Shown: positions 15,878 through 24,661 of the stretch, piece after piece
Position numbering within the stretch: the first letter of the stretch is position 1
How the letters are laid out: every line of letters begins with the position of its first letter
DNA from: Terriglobia bacterium
GTDB taxonomy: Bacteria > Acidobacteriota > Terriglobia > Terriglobales > Acidobacteriaceae
Direction of reading: 5' to 3'
Length of the DNA stretch: 50,845 nt
Assembly (NCBI GenBank): GCA_021324365.1
Contig: JAJPJE010000106.1
Location: forward strand, 1-50,845
Notes under the pieces: model-generated
What the model was told of the DNA's origin: nothing
What the model saw: the letters and a program-made list of their open reading frames with translations, nothing else
Databases searched by the model: none
Made by a program: the position numbers and the translations under genes

Positions 15878-18589
15878 TTATTGTTTTTCGTTGCTGATGA
15901 GGATCACGTCGCTGGAATCCGTTCCGCGCGAAAGCGCCAGCTTCCCATCACGGGACCAGGCGTAGTTGTAGATGAATTGCGAATTGAAGTTCGTAAGCGC
16001 GCGCCGGTGGCCGCCATCTAGCGGGAATAGCCAGATGTTGGAATAGCCATGGTGCGTCTCAATGAAGCTGAGGCCTTTGCCGTCGGGCATCCACTGAACC
16101 CCCATATGATCAAGGTTGATAACTTTCATCGGAGCGCTCTCATCGAGCGGAATGATTCCGATGCGCCACTCACCGGCTTTCTGATCAACAAAAGAAAACG
16201 CGACCGCCTTGCCATCGGGGGAAACGCTAGCCGGTTTCTCAGCATCGTCGGCGAGTTTGATCGGCGTGCCGCCGTCGCTCGAAATCTTAAAAAGGGTAAG
16301 GACACCGTTTTCTGCCGAGCGGTAGATCACCCACTTGCCGTCGGGGGTGACCGCGTCGATGATATCTAGGGCGCCTGAGGTGATCCGCTTGGGGTTACTG
16401 CCATCGAGATCGACTCGCCAGATATTAGGATCCCCCCCACGCGAGGAAGTGAAATAGATCTTGCCATCCGACGAGGCAACTGGCCAGCTGCTGAAGAAGT
16501 TCCCGGCAACCAATTGCTTCGCGCCGGAACCGTCCGCATTTGCAATCCAGATTTCAGGCAAACCACTGGGGGACGCTGTGTAGACAATACGGCCATCTGG
16601 GGTCCAGGACACACCGAGGTATCCATCGAGTTTGCTCGCCGAAGACGTAAACTGCTGTGCGGGCTTGTTTCTTGCTGTCCAGATGTTAGTTGATGTCTCG
16701 TGAAGCACGGTGCACAGTTGCTGGTCGTCGTGGGAAAGTGTTACGCCGTGATAGGAATTAAGATCGTTGGTGATGCGACGAAGGCTCCCAGATTTCGAAT
16801 CGAGCAGCCATAGCTGTGCGGAAAACAGCGAGTCGGGATCCGTCGCGTTCACGACAATTCCGCTTCCGTCATGGAGGAATGCCAGCCCGAAGAGATTGAA
16901 CCAATGATGCGATGTGAGTTGGCGCGGAGTGCCCTTCAACGGGTAGAGCCAGATCTCGCCATGATAACCTCCCGCTACCGAATACTTCCCTACCGCGATC
17001 GCGGTGCCATCTGGAGACCACGCGATTCTGATCAACTCTTCGGGCAGCTTGCTCTCCGCAAGGACGTGTTCGCCTGTTCCGTCGATGTTGGCAAGCACGA
17101 TGTAGCTGGTATCCTGATCCTCACGAAGGAACGCCATCTGCTTGCCGTCGGGAGAAAACGTCACGCGACCTTCAATGTCGGTCAGGATTTTCTTCGTCGT
17201 TCCTCCGAGAACAGGTACCTGATATAGATCGCTGATGGGGGAATGGACGAGACCGGCGGAGTAATAGACAAAATTCTCGTCCGGCGAAATCGCGATGCCA
17301 TCAAAACGGAGCTCCGCTTTGGGGACGATTTCGACGTTACTGTTGGTTGCGATCTGGCGCACCCAAAGGCTGCTCAGGCCGTTGTCCTCAGAGACGTGCA
17401 CGACGTAACGTCCGTCGGGCGAAATTGCCGCCTCCGATGCCGTTCCGCTGCTGGTAAGCCGCATGATGCGACGGTTTTGAAATCCCAGAGAAGCATCTGG
17501 GACGGCAGGCACGCTGTGCAGGTGAGATCCGAAGTAAACTGCACCGACAATCGCGAGTACCACCAGCAACCCGATGATCGCAGGAACCAGGTTCCGAGAC
17601 TTCGAACCGACTGCGGGTTGCTCGGCCACCAAGCCGGCCTGAGAGGAAGAAGCGCGGCGCAGTCCTGTTGCGGACCCCGCAGCGCGAACGGCAACCTTGC
17701 TGGAACCCGAGTCGGTGTCGCGTTTCAGACGCTTCAAATCTGCGCGCAACTCGGCAGCACTCTGATAACGCAGATCGCGATCTTTCTCCAGCGACTTCAA
17801 GATGATGCGTTCGAGCTCGGGAGAGACGTTGGGGTTCAGCTCCGACGGAGCTACCGCGGGCACGTGCAGAATGGCTCCATATATAGCCGCAGCCGTATTG
17901 CCCTTGAAGGGCACGTCCAGCGTGGCCATTTCGTAGAGGACAACCCCAAAGGAAAACAGATCGCTGCGTTGATCCAGTTGCTCGCCCGCAGCCTGCTCGG
18001 GAGACATGTAGGCGACAGTACCAACCGTTGTCCCCTGAGTGGTGAGGTGCGGGTCGGTTGTAACGACGGTGGTTAGCGCGGTTGAGTGGGTCGCACGTAC
18101 GCCGGCACCTTGCGGTTTCAGAACGGTCTTGGCGAGGCCGAAATCTAGAATTTTTGCTATACCCTGGTCGGTGACAAACAGGTTGGCGGGCTTGATATCA
18201 CGATGAAGAATGCCCTTGGAGTGAGCAGCGTCGAGACCGCTGGCCAGTTGTACGGCCCAATCCAACTGCTGGTCGAGACGAATGGGGCCATCTACGATGC
18301 GGTCGCGCAGGTTATTCCCCTCGAGGAGCTCCATTGCGATATAGCGAATGCCGTTTTCATCACCAATCTGATAAATGGAGCAAATATTCGGATGGTTCAG
18401 ACATGCGGCGGAGCGTGCCTCACGAAGAAAGCGTTCGAGCGCCTGCGGGTCCTGGGAAACCTCAGGTGGCAAGACCTTAATGGCGGCAAAGCGGCCAAGT
18501 TGAGTGTCCTCAGCCTTATATACGACCCCCATTCCGCCTGCGCCGAGTTGTTCAAGAATCCGGTAACACCCGAGAGTCGAGCCGATCAA
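15878..18589 (-). CDS. eukaryotic-like Ser/Thr protein kinase with periplasmic PD40/TolB propeller
   Basis: 903 residues. Kinase domain about 9-290: Gly loop LGAGGMGVV (15-23), Lys38 (AAIKVL), Glu57, catalytic HRD 129-131, DFG 149-151, activation-segment GTVAYMSPEQ (about 190-199). All key residues are present, so it should be active. A basic/Ser-rich linker is followed by one membrane helix (about 334-355). The rest (about 365-903) is a series of beta-propeller repeats with the PD40/WD40-like signature SPDGK / WSPDG / SHDD at least eight times, predicted outside the cytoplasm. This layout (cytosolic kinase, outer propeller sensor) is common in Acidobacteria. The signal sensed and the targets are unknown. 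Convergent with the phosphatase operon (44 bp). Confidence 0.93.
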   Translation of the reverse strand: MIGSTLGCYRILEQLGAGGMGVVYKAEDTQLGRFAAIKVLPPEVSQDPQALERFLREARSAACLNHPNICSIYQIGDENGIRYIAMELLEGNNLRDRIVDGPIRLDQQLDWAVQLASGLDAAHSKGILHRDIKPANLFVTDQGIAKILDFGLAKTVLKPQGAGVRATHSTALTTVVTTDPHLTTQGTTVGTVAYMSPEQAAGEQLDQRSDLFSFGVVLYEMATLDVPFKGNTAAAIYGAILHVPAVAPSELNPNVSPELERIILKSLEKDRDLRYQSAAELRADLKRLKRDTDSGSSKVAVRAAGSATGLRRASSSQAGLVAEQPAVGSKSRNLVPAIIGLLVVLAIVGAVYFGSHLHSVPAVPDASLGFQNRRIMRLTSSGTASEAAISPDGRYVVHVSEDNGLSSLWVRQIATNSNVEIVPKAELRFDGIAISPDENFVYYSAGLVHSPISDLYQVPVLGGTTKKILTDIEGRVTFSPDGKQMAFLREDQDTSYIVLANIDGTGEHVLAESKLPEELIRIAWSPDGTAIAVGKYSVAGGYHGEIWLYPLKGTPRQLTSHHWFNLFGLAFLHDGSGIVVNATDPDSLFSAQLWLLDSKSGSLRRITNDLNSYHGVTLSHDDQQLCTVLHETSTNIWTARNKPAQQFTSSASKLDGYLGVSWTPDGRIVYTASPSGLPEIWIANADGSGAKQLVAGNFFSSWPVASSDGKIYFTSSRGGDPNIWRVDLDGSNPKRITSGALDIIDAVTPDGKWVIYRSAENGVLTLFKISSDGGTPIKLADDAEKPASVSPDGKAVAFSFVDQKAGEWRIGIIPLDESAPMKVINLDHMGVQWMPDGKGLSFIETHHGYSNIWLFPLDGGHRRALTNFNSQFIYNYAWSRDGKLALSRGTDSSDVILISNEKQ

Positions 18590-18746
18590 AGTAGTCCCCG
18601 CACCTTGTTTGGAATCTTAGGTACGGTAACGAACGGCGTCAAATGGCAAATTGGATTTCGAGAGCGAAGGCAAAGATTTCCTTACCAAACGAAGGGCAGT
18701 GCAAGGAATAAACGGAGGGAGCGTCGAAGCAAGCATGTTTCACGGG

Positions 18747-18774
18747 TTGCGCTGGCAACTACTGTGCGTATATA
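18747..18774 (+). promoter_or_regulatory. possible sigma70-type promoter for the PfkB gene
   Basis: TTGCGC (18747-18752), 16-bp spacer, TATATA (18769-18774). Four of six matches to each consensus hexamer. It would start a transcript near 18781, about 35 nt before the PfkB start. Confidence 0.4.
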
Positions 18775-18815
18775 GATGACACGAGTCGTCTTGGCAGTGC
18801 GATGGGGCGCGCGGA

Positions 18816-19739
18816 TTGGAAAAAGAACGGACTATCGTCGGGCTGGGCGAGTTGCTCTGGGACATGCTGCCCGCAGGAAAACAGCTTGGCGGCGCACCGG
18901 CGAATTTCGCATACGTCAGTTCGCTGTTCGGGAATCGCGCAACCGTAGCCAGCCGCGTCGGCGAAGATGAGTTAGGCGAGATTGCCATAAGTCGCCTAAG
19001 GATGCTTGGCCTCGATGATGGTTTTGTTCAACGCGATTCGGAGCACTCGACCGGCACCGCCGGGGTCTCGCTCGATGGGCGGGGTCAGCCGACTTTCACG
19101 ATTTTCGAAAATGTTGCGTGGGATCACCTGGAGTGGACTCCCGAGTGGCAACAATTGGCAGCGGAAGCGGATGTGGTCTGTTTTGGATCGCTCGCGCAGC
19201 GCTCGCAGGATTCGCGAAAGACGATCCGACGTTTTGTGGAGATCACTCGCCCAGATGCCTTCAGGCTCTTTGATGTGAATTTGCGCCAGGATTACTTCTC
19301 GCGCGAGGTGCTGAGTGAATCGCTGGCACTGGCGAATCTCGCGAAGCTCAATGATGCAGAAGTGCCAGTCGTGCTCAGGACATGTGGCTTGCCGGTGAGC
19401 GGTGAAGTGGAAAATGCGCGCGTTCTATGCCGTGAATTTGGGCTCGATCTCGTTTGCGTGACCCGCGGCGATCGCGGTAGCCTGCTGGTGACGAAGGATG
19501 AGAGCGATTCACATCCCGGATGCCGAGTGGAGGTGAGCGATACGATCGGCGCTGGCGACGCATTTACCGCTGCCTTGGCCCACTATTTTGCACAAGGCGC
19601 ACCTCTGGTGACAATCAATCGAATTGCGAATCGTGTTGCGTCGTGGGTCGCGTCTATGTCCGGAGGGATGCCGCGCATCTCGCGCGAAGATTTTAAACGC
19701 CAGTTCACGATGGTTGAAGGAACTCAAAGAGTGTCGTAG
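18816..19739 (+). CDS. PfkB-family carbohydrate kinase (fructokinase-like)
   Basis: 307 residues. N-terminal GLGELLWDMLPAGKQLGGAPANFAY matches the fructokinase-like branch of the ribokinase/PfkB family (GGAPAN sugar-binding loop). The C-terminal signature DTIGAGDAFTAAL (about 238-250) carries the anion-hole Gly pair and catalytic Asp. An 'VCVTRGDRGSLL' strand for ATP binding precedes it. Starts with TTG 18816; the nearest ATG (18802) is out of frame, an in-frame stop lies at 18777, and GGGG (18804-18807) is 8 nt upstream. It phosphorylates a sugar, most likely fructose, using ATP. Divergent from the kinase gene. Confidence 0.88.
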   Translation: MEKERTIVGLGELLWDMLPAGKQLGGAPANFAYVSSLFGNRATVASRVGEDELGEIAISRLRMLGLDDGFVQRDSEHSTGTAGVSLDGRGQPTFTIFENVAWDHLEWTPEWQQLAAEADVVCFGSLAQRSQDSRKTIRRFVEITRPDAFRLFDVNLRQDYFSREVLSESLALANLAKLNDAEVPVVLRTCGLPVSGEVENARVLCREFGLDLVCVTRGDRGSLLVTKDESDSHPGCRVEVSDTIGAGDAFTAALAHYFAQGAPLVTINRIANRVASWVASMSGGMPRISREDFKRQFTMVEGTQRVS

Positions 19740-19797
19740 CGCGACAACCTTGCAGCATCCTACATGGGGCGGGAAGAAATGTTGCCCCACGCCCATT

Positions 19798-20415
19798 ATG
19801 TCGACTGTCTATATCGCCACTTCTAACCAAGGCAAGCTCCGTGACTTCCAAACCGCCGCGGCCGCCTACAACGTGCAAATCGCGCCCGTACCGAATATCG
19901 AAAGTCTTCCGCCAGTCGTCGAAGACCAGGATACTTTCGAAGGGAATGCCCGGAAAAAAGCCGAGTGCTATAGCCGCGCAGTAGTCGGTGAGCTCGTCTT
20001 GGGTGATGATTCCGGACTCTGTGTTGAGGCGCTAGATGGCGCACCCGGTGTTATTTCCGCTCGCTATGCAGCCGTCCCGGGGACGTCAAATTCGTCCGAT
20101 ACCGCGAACAATGCCAAGCTGCTTGCGGAATTAGCTGATGTTCCGGACGAGAGGCGCACGGCACATTTCATTTGCGTGATTGCGGTCGCGAAAGATGGCC
20201 GTACCATTGAGCTGTTTCGCGGTCACGCCCACGGCAGGATTCTGCACGCGGCACGAGGATCTGGCGGATTTGGTTACGATCCCCTGTTTCTGTTTCCCGA
20301 CCTCGGGCTGACTTTCGCCGAACTGCGCCCAGAACAGCGCATTGAATTCGGCCACCGCGGAAGAGCCTTCCGGCGATTCCTGGAGTGGTACCAGAAGCAG
20401 CACAAGATACTGTGA
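19798..20415 (+). CDS. rdgB: XTP/dITP diphosphatase (RdgB/HAM1 family)
   Basis: 205 residues, a normal length. It hydrolyses non-canonical purine nucleoside triphosphates (dITP, XTP) to monophosphates, keeping them out of DNA. Motifs: TSNQGK (8-13) for phosphate binding, LGDDSGLCVEAL (catalytic Asp), GGFGYDPLFLFP, and C-terminal GHRGRAF, where most relatives have SHRG; the Ser-to-Gly change is a minor oddity. ATG 19798 is chosen because it gives the canonical beta-strand start STVYIATSN; the same frame is open upstream but without a plausible start. It follows the PfkB gene by 58 bp, possibly on the same transcript. Confidence 0.93.
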   Translation: MSTVYIATSNQGKLRDFQTAAAAYNVQIAPVPNIESLPPVVEDQDTFEGNARKKAECYSRAVVGELVLGDDSGLCVEALDGAPGVISARYAAVPGTSNSSDTANNAKLLAELADVPDERRTAHFICVIAVAKDGRTIELFRGHAHGRILHAARGSGGFGYDPLFLFPDLGLTFAELRPEQRIEFGHRGRAFRRFLEWYQKQHKIL

Positions 20416-20466
20416 CAGGTGAACATCCTCGCCGGTTTTCCGAACAGGCTAAAGTACTGTGATTTC

Positions 20467-20495
20467 TTGACTTCCGTTTGCAACCCAGAAATAAT
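20467..20495 (+). promoter_or_regulatory. sigma70-type promoter for sdhCAB
   Basis: TTGACT (20467-20472), 17-bp spacer, AATAAT (20490-20495): five of six matches to each consensus hexamer with ideal spacing. A start near 20502 gives a ~58-nt leader before the sdhC GTG. Confidence 0.6.
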
Positions 20496-20560
20496 TCGTG
20501 GTTCACTGTCGCACGTGGGACCATCTTTATAGGGGTAGGTCTTCCTAAAGGAGTCTAAAA

Positions 20561-21295
20561 GTGGCTTCAGCGGCCAAAGTTGAGCCTGCATCGTCAACCC
20601 ATGCGGGTGTACCACCGTTAAGGGCCGGTCAGGGAATTCATTTCTGGCTTCGTAAGTTGCAGTCATTAACAGGTATTGTCCCGATCGGAGCTTTTTTACT
20701 CGAACACTTCATTTCGAATGCATACGCGACGAACGGGCCACATGCGTACAACGAGCAGGTTCGTTTCCTGACAAGCCTTCCCTTCGTACCGTGGCTCGAG
20801 ACAATCGGCATTTTTCTTCCGATACTGTTCCATTCGCTTTATGGGTTCTACGTGTGGTGGCGCGGCGATAGCAATGTCGGCCCGTCTTATCCGTGGCTCG
20901 GAAACTGGATGTACACGGCACAGCGCTGGACGGGCATCGTCGCCTTCCTCTACATGGGATATCACGTGTACACAATGCGTTTCAGCGGCGTCCATCTGAT
21001 GACGAACTCCGCCGCAGCATTCACGAAGGTTTACGAGCACTTCCAGAATCCGCTGGTGGTGGCTTTCTACTTTGTTGGAATCATCGCGGCATCGTGGCAC
21101 TTCTCATACGGCGTGTGGCTGTTTGCGGCGAAGTGGGGCATTATCACCGGCTCCAACGGTCAGAGAAAGTTCGGATATGTGTGCGCGGCACTTGGAGTGG
21201 TGTTGGTCGCAATCGGCGTAGTAACAATGGTGGCTTTTCTGACCACGCCGGCCGCACAGGTACCTGCTGTGACCGAATCCTTACTGATGCATTGA
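20561..21295 (+). CDS. sdhC: succinate dehydrogenase cytochrome b subunit (Bacillus-type)
   Basis: 244 residues, five hydrophobic segments, as in the single-polypeptide, di-heme cytochrome b558 anchor of Bacillus/Wolinella-type succinate:quinone oxidoreductases. Conserved histidines fall in membrane segments: FLLEHF, LFHSLYGF, YHVYTM and SWHFSYGVW, the candidate heme ligands. It anchors SdhAB to the inner membrane and passes electrons to quinone. GTG start 20561 has AAGGAG (20548-20553) 7 nt before it. First gene of sdhCAB, 53 bp ahead of sdhA. Confidence 0.93.
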   Translation: MASAAKVEPASSTHAGVPPLRAGQGIHFWLRKLQSLTGIVPIGAFLLEHFISNAYATNGPHAYNEQVRFLTSLPFVPWLETIGIFLPILFHSLYGFYVWWRGDSNVGPSYPWLGNWMYTAQRWTGIVAFLYMGYHVYTMRFSGVHLMTNSAAAFTKVYEHFQNPLVVAFYFVGIIAASWHFSYGVWLFAAKWGIITGSNGQRKFGYVCAALGVVLVAIGVVTMVAFLTTPAAQVPAVTESLLMH

Positions 21296-21348
21296 GGTTT
21301 TTCTTAGTAAGTACCCGCCGAATGGCGGACACGAAATGAGTTTGATAC

Positions 21349-23139
21349 ATGGCAATCAATCCTAAGATCATTGTGGTAGGCGGCGGGCTGGCAGGACTGG
21401 CCGCCGTGATCAAAGTGGCCGAAATGGGTGGCCAGGTTGATCTATTTTCGATCGTCCCCGTAAAGCGCTCGCACTCCGTTTGTGCACAGGGCGGGATCAA
21501 CGCGGCAAAGAACTTGAAGGGCGAAGGCGACTCCACCTGGCAGCACTTCGATGACACGGTTTACGGTGGCGATTTCCTGGCAAACCAGCCGCCTGTGAAA
21601 GGCATGTGCGATGCGGCGCCTGGCATCATCGATCTGCTCGACCGCATGGGCGTACCCTTCAACCGCACCGCGGAAGGACTGCTTGATTTCCGCCGTTTCG
21701 GCGGCACGCTATTCAATCGCACCGCGTTCGCGGGTGCAACTACCGGTCAGCAGCTACTTTACGCTCTCGACGAGCAGGTGCGCCGTTACGAATCTGAAGG
21801 CAAAGTAAAGAAGTACGAGCACTGGGAGTTCCTGTCGGCCGTGGTCGATGGGAATCAGGTTTGCCGCGGTATCTGCGCCATGGACTTGCGCACGATGGAG
21901 GTTCGGACATTCCCTGCTGATGCGGTGATCATTGCGACCGGCGGGATTGGCATGATCTTCGGCAAGTCAACGAACTCGGTGGTGTGCACGGGATCAGCGC
22001 AGAGCGCGTTGTACCAACAGGGTGCGTATTACGCCAACGGCGAATTCATCCAGGTACACCCGACGGCTATCCCCGGCGAAGACAAGCTGCGGCTGATGTC
22101 CGAGTCGGCGCGAGGCGAGGGCGGGCGTATATGGGTTCCGAAACAAGCGGGTGACAAGCGGGATCCCCGCAGCATTCCTGCCAATGAGCGTTGGTACTTC
22201 CTGGAAGAGTGGTATCCGAAATACGGCAATCTCGTTCCGCGCGACGTTGCCACAAGAGCGATTTTCAAGGTGGTTTACGAGTACAACCTCGGCGTTGATG
22301 GCCAGCCGATGGTCTACCTCGACCTGACGCACATCGACCGCAAGGTGCTGGACCGCAAGCTCGAAGGCATTCTGGAAATTTACGAGAAGTTCGTTGGTGA
22401 CGACCCGCGTGACGTACCAATGAAAATTTTCCCTGGCATGCACTACACCATGGGCGGCCTGTGGGTCGACTTCAACCAGCAAACAAATATCAAGGGCCTG
22501 TTTGCAGCGGGCGAGTGCGAATACCAGTACCACGGTGCCAACCGGCTCGGTGCCAATTCCCTCGTCTCATGTATATATGGCGGATTCCAGGCTGGCCCGA
22601 ATGCGGTCAAGTACGCTCGTTCGCAGCAGACTTCAACTGACGGCGTGAGCAGCACGGTTTTCGATGCTGAGCGAAAGCGGCAGGAAGAAGCCAACGACAT
22701 GCTGATCAGCAACCAGGGCAATGAGAATCCATTCCAACTCTGGCGCGAGCTGGGCGCGGTCATGACGAAGAACTGCACCGTGATCCGCTACAACAAGGGC
22801 CTCGAAGAAGCGGATGCAAAGCTGGTGGAACTGTTACAGCGCTTCCGCAGCGTCAATTTGAGCGACAAGTCAATGTGGGCGAACACGAGCTTCGTGTTCA
22901 CGCGACAGCTCTACAACATGTTGCAACTTTCGCGTGTGGTAGCGCAGGGGGCGGCACTCAGGAACGAGTCGCGCGGTGCGCATTACAAGCCGGACTTCCC
23001 CGAACGTGACGATCAGAATTTCCTTAAGACTACGAAGGCGTACTTCGCGCCCGATGCGGATGAACCACGGTTTGAGTTCGAGCCGGTGGATGTTTCCTTG
23101 ATTCCACCCCGTCCGCGTCGGTATGACGTCGCGAAGTAG
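21349..23139 (+). CDS. sdhA: succinate dehydrogenase flavoprotein subunit
   Basis: 596 residues. N-terminal FAD-binding VVGGGLAGLAA; SHSVCAQGGINAA carrying the His expected to bind FAD covalently; HPTAIPGEDKLRLMSESARGEGG with the active-site Arg/Glu set; GMHYTMGGLWVD; and ANRLGANSLVSCIYGG near the C-terminal side of the FAD domain. It oxidises succinate to fumarate (or the reverse) on the cytoplasmic face. The length is typical of the non-classical Bacillus-like/epsilonproteobacterial type, which fits the single-subunit cytochrome b. It lies between sdhC and sdhB; the gap to sdhB is 103 bp. Confidence 0.96.
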   Translation: MAINPKIIVVGGGLAGLAAVIKVAEMGGQVDLFSIVPVKRSHSVCAQGGINAAKNLKGEGDSTWQHFDDTVYGGDFLANQPPVKGMCDAAPGIIDLLDRMGVPFNRTAEGLLDFRRFGGTLFNRTAFAGATTGQQLLYALDEQVRRYESEGKVKKYEHWEFLSAVVDGNQVCRGICAMDLRTMEVRTFPADAVIIATGGIGMIFGKSTNSVVCTGSAQSALYQQGAYYANGEFIQVHPTAIPGEDKLRLMSESARGEGGRIWVPKQAGDKRDPRSIPANERWYFLEEWYPKYGNLVPRDVATRAIFKVVYEYNLGVDGQPMVYLDLTHIDRKVLDRKLEGILEIYEKFVGDDPRDVPMKIFPGMHYTMGGLWVDFNQQTNIKGLFAAGECEYQYHGANRLGANSLVSCIYGGFQAGPNAVKYARSQQTSTDGVSSTVFDAERKRQEEANDMLISNQGNENPFQLWRELGAVMTKNCTVIRYNKGLEEADAKLVELLQRFRSVNLSDKSMWANTSFVFTRQLYNMLQLSRVVAQGAALRNESRGAHYKPDFPERDDQNFLKTTKAYFAPDADEPRFEFEPVDVSLIPPRPRRYDVAK

Positions 23140-23242
23140 ATTTGGTTCGTGCTTGATGGTCAGCGCTTGGTGATCGGCCTACCGACACCGAACGCGCGCG
23201 CAGCATTAAGTTTTCTTACTTTATTGGTTATGGCGATTTTAG

Positions 23243-23995
23243 ATGGCAAATAACAACACGGTATTGATCAAGGTAAAGCGACAGAAGGATCCGAAGTCCG
23301 CTCCCTATTGGGAAGAGTTCGACATCCCCTATCGCTCAGGCATGAACGTCATTTCGGCCCTGATGGACGTCGCGCTGAATCCGGTGACGCGCACTGGACA
23401 ACCTACGACGGCAATCGCATACGATTCGAATTGTCTGGAAGAAGTGTGCGGGTCGTGCGCGATGCTGATCAACGGTCGGACGCGAATGGCTTGTTCCGCG
23501 CTGGTGGACGACCTGGAGAAGCCGATCTCCATTGAGCCTTTCACCAAATTTCCCGTTATACGTGACCTGCAGGTGGATCGCAGCGTGTTATTTGAGAACC
23601 TGAAGCGGGTGAAGGCATGGGTTCCGGTCGATGGAACCTATGACCTCGGGTCCGGCCCGCGGCTCTCTCCAGTAGAGCAGGAACAAGCGTATCCGCTCTC
23701 GCGATGTATCTCGTGCTGCTGCTGCATGGAAGCCTGCCCGCAGTTCAACGAGCAAACCGGATTTGTTGGCGCTGCAACGATTTCTCAGGTAAGGCTCTTC
23801 AACACTCATCCCACTGGCAAGGCGCTGAAGACGGAACGCCTGAGGGCGTTAATGGGCGATGGCGGAATTCATGAATGCGGATACGCGCAGAATTGCGTGG
23901 AAGTCTGCCCCAAAGAGATTCCGCTTACGCAATCGATAGCCGAGGTGGGAGGCCAAGTGATGCTACAGGCTTTCAGAGATCTACTCCGAAAATAG
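23243..23995 (+). CDS. sdhB: succinate dehydrogenase iron-sulfur subunit
   Basis: 250 residues. The [2Fe-2S] ligands are Cys64, Cys69, Cys72 and Cys84. The C-terminal ferredoxin-like domain has C155xxC158xxC161xxxC165P (in a run of four consecutive Cys, 158-161), then Cys residues in ECGYAQNC and CVEVCPKEIPL for the [3Fe-4S]/[4Fe-4S] centres. Carries electrons from FAD in SdhA to the heme/quinone in SdhC. The 103-bp gap after sdhA is longer than usual for an operon, but orientation and content argue for one unit. Confidence 0.95.
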   Translation: MANNNTVLIKVKRQKDPKSAPYWEEFDIPYRSGMNVISALMDVALNPVTRTGQPTTAIAYDSNCLEEVCGSCAMLINGRTRMACSALVDDLEKPISIEPFTKFPVIRDLQVDRSVLFENLKRVKAWVPVDGTYDLGSGPRLSPVEQEQAYPLSRCISCCCCMEACPQFNEQTGFVGAATISQVRLFNTHPTGKALKTERLRALMGDGGIHECGYAQNCVEVCPKEIPLTQSIAEVGGQVMLQAFRDLLRK

Positions 23996-24078
23996 CGTCG
24001 CCGCTGCGAACAGAGGGGAACGCAGGGCTGGTGCGGGAATGCCGGGTCCACACTACAATATAGATGTGGGAGGGCCCT

Positions 24079-24429
24079 GTGGATAAGCTCAAGTTGTTGC
24101 TCGCGCACCTGCGAAATATTAAAGATCCCAAACTGCGCACGGCCTGGGCAGTTGCTATTACAGCGGATATCGCGCAATGGGTTCTCTTCCCTTTCTTCGC
24201 CGCCGGCGCACCCTCTCCGCTCGATGATCTTCTTGACGTGGCAGTCGCAATCATCCTGACGCGCTTGCTGGGATGGCACTGGGCCTTTTTGCCAACCTTC
24301 GCCGCGGAACTGCTGCCTGGTCTGGACTTGTTGCCGACGTGGACTGCGGCGGTGTTTTTCATCTCGCGTAGCCTCGCAACTGACGTTGAACCCGAAATCA
24401 TTCCTCCAGGCACAGCCGCGTCGCGGTAA
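24079..24429 (+). CDS. small inner-membrane protein of unknown function
   Basis: 116 residues if it starts at GTG 24079 (MDKLKLLLAHLRNIKDPKLR); an ATG at 24064 would add five residues. GGGAGGG (24068-24074) precedes the GTG by 4 nt and overlaps the longer version, which favours the GTG. Three or so hydrophobic stretches (AWAVAITADIAQWVLFPFFAA, DDLLDVAVAIILTRLLGW, WAFLPTFAAELLPGLDLLPTW) with a conserved-looking Asp-Asp pair and ELLPGLDLLPTW. I recall similar acidobacterial hypotheticals but cannot name the family. Confidence 0.6.
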   Translation: MDKLKLLLAHLRNIKDPKLRTAWAVAITADIAQWVLFPFFAAGAPSPLDDLLDVAVAIILTRLLGWHWAFLPTFAAELLPGLDLLPTWTAAVFFISRSLATDVEPEIIPPGTAASR

Positions 24430-24467
24430 CTAACGGTAGTTACTCAAAGGTAACTTACGACAGTAAG
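24426..24467 (+). other. two tandem hairpins built on GTAAC/GTTAC
   Basis: GTAACTA (24426-24432) pairs with TAGTTAC (24437-24443) around ACGG, and CTTAC (24454-24458) pairs with GTAAG (24463-24467) around GACA. The first hairpin includes the stop codon of the membrane-protein gene. No U-run follows, so a simple terminator is doubtful; a tandem operator ahead of the DUF5715 gene is another reading. The rest of 24468-24661 shows nothing I recognise. Confidence 0.4.
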
Positions 24468-24661
24468 ACCCCTACGCGTTTCCGCCTCTTGAAATGTCTT
24501 GCGAATCAATGCGCCGTAAGTGTGCACCGAAGGCAGTTACGTAACGCTGCGCCGTGATCTTTAGGTCCATAGACCAATGTAACGGATACGGTTTTTGCAT
24601 ACCCTGGTTTACAATCGCGCACGTACTTGCATCTGATTCAAACGGCTGAGGGCTCTTAAAC

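Noticed and set aside
17243-18076. 277-codon open frame antisense to the Ser/Thr kinase
   Set aside because: Opposite strand of the kinase and propeller coding sequence, with biased composition and no recognisable domain.
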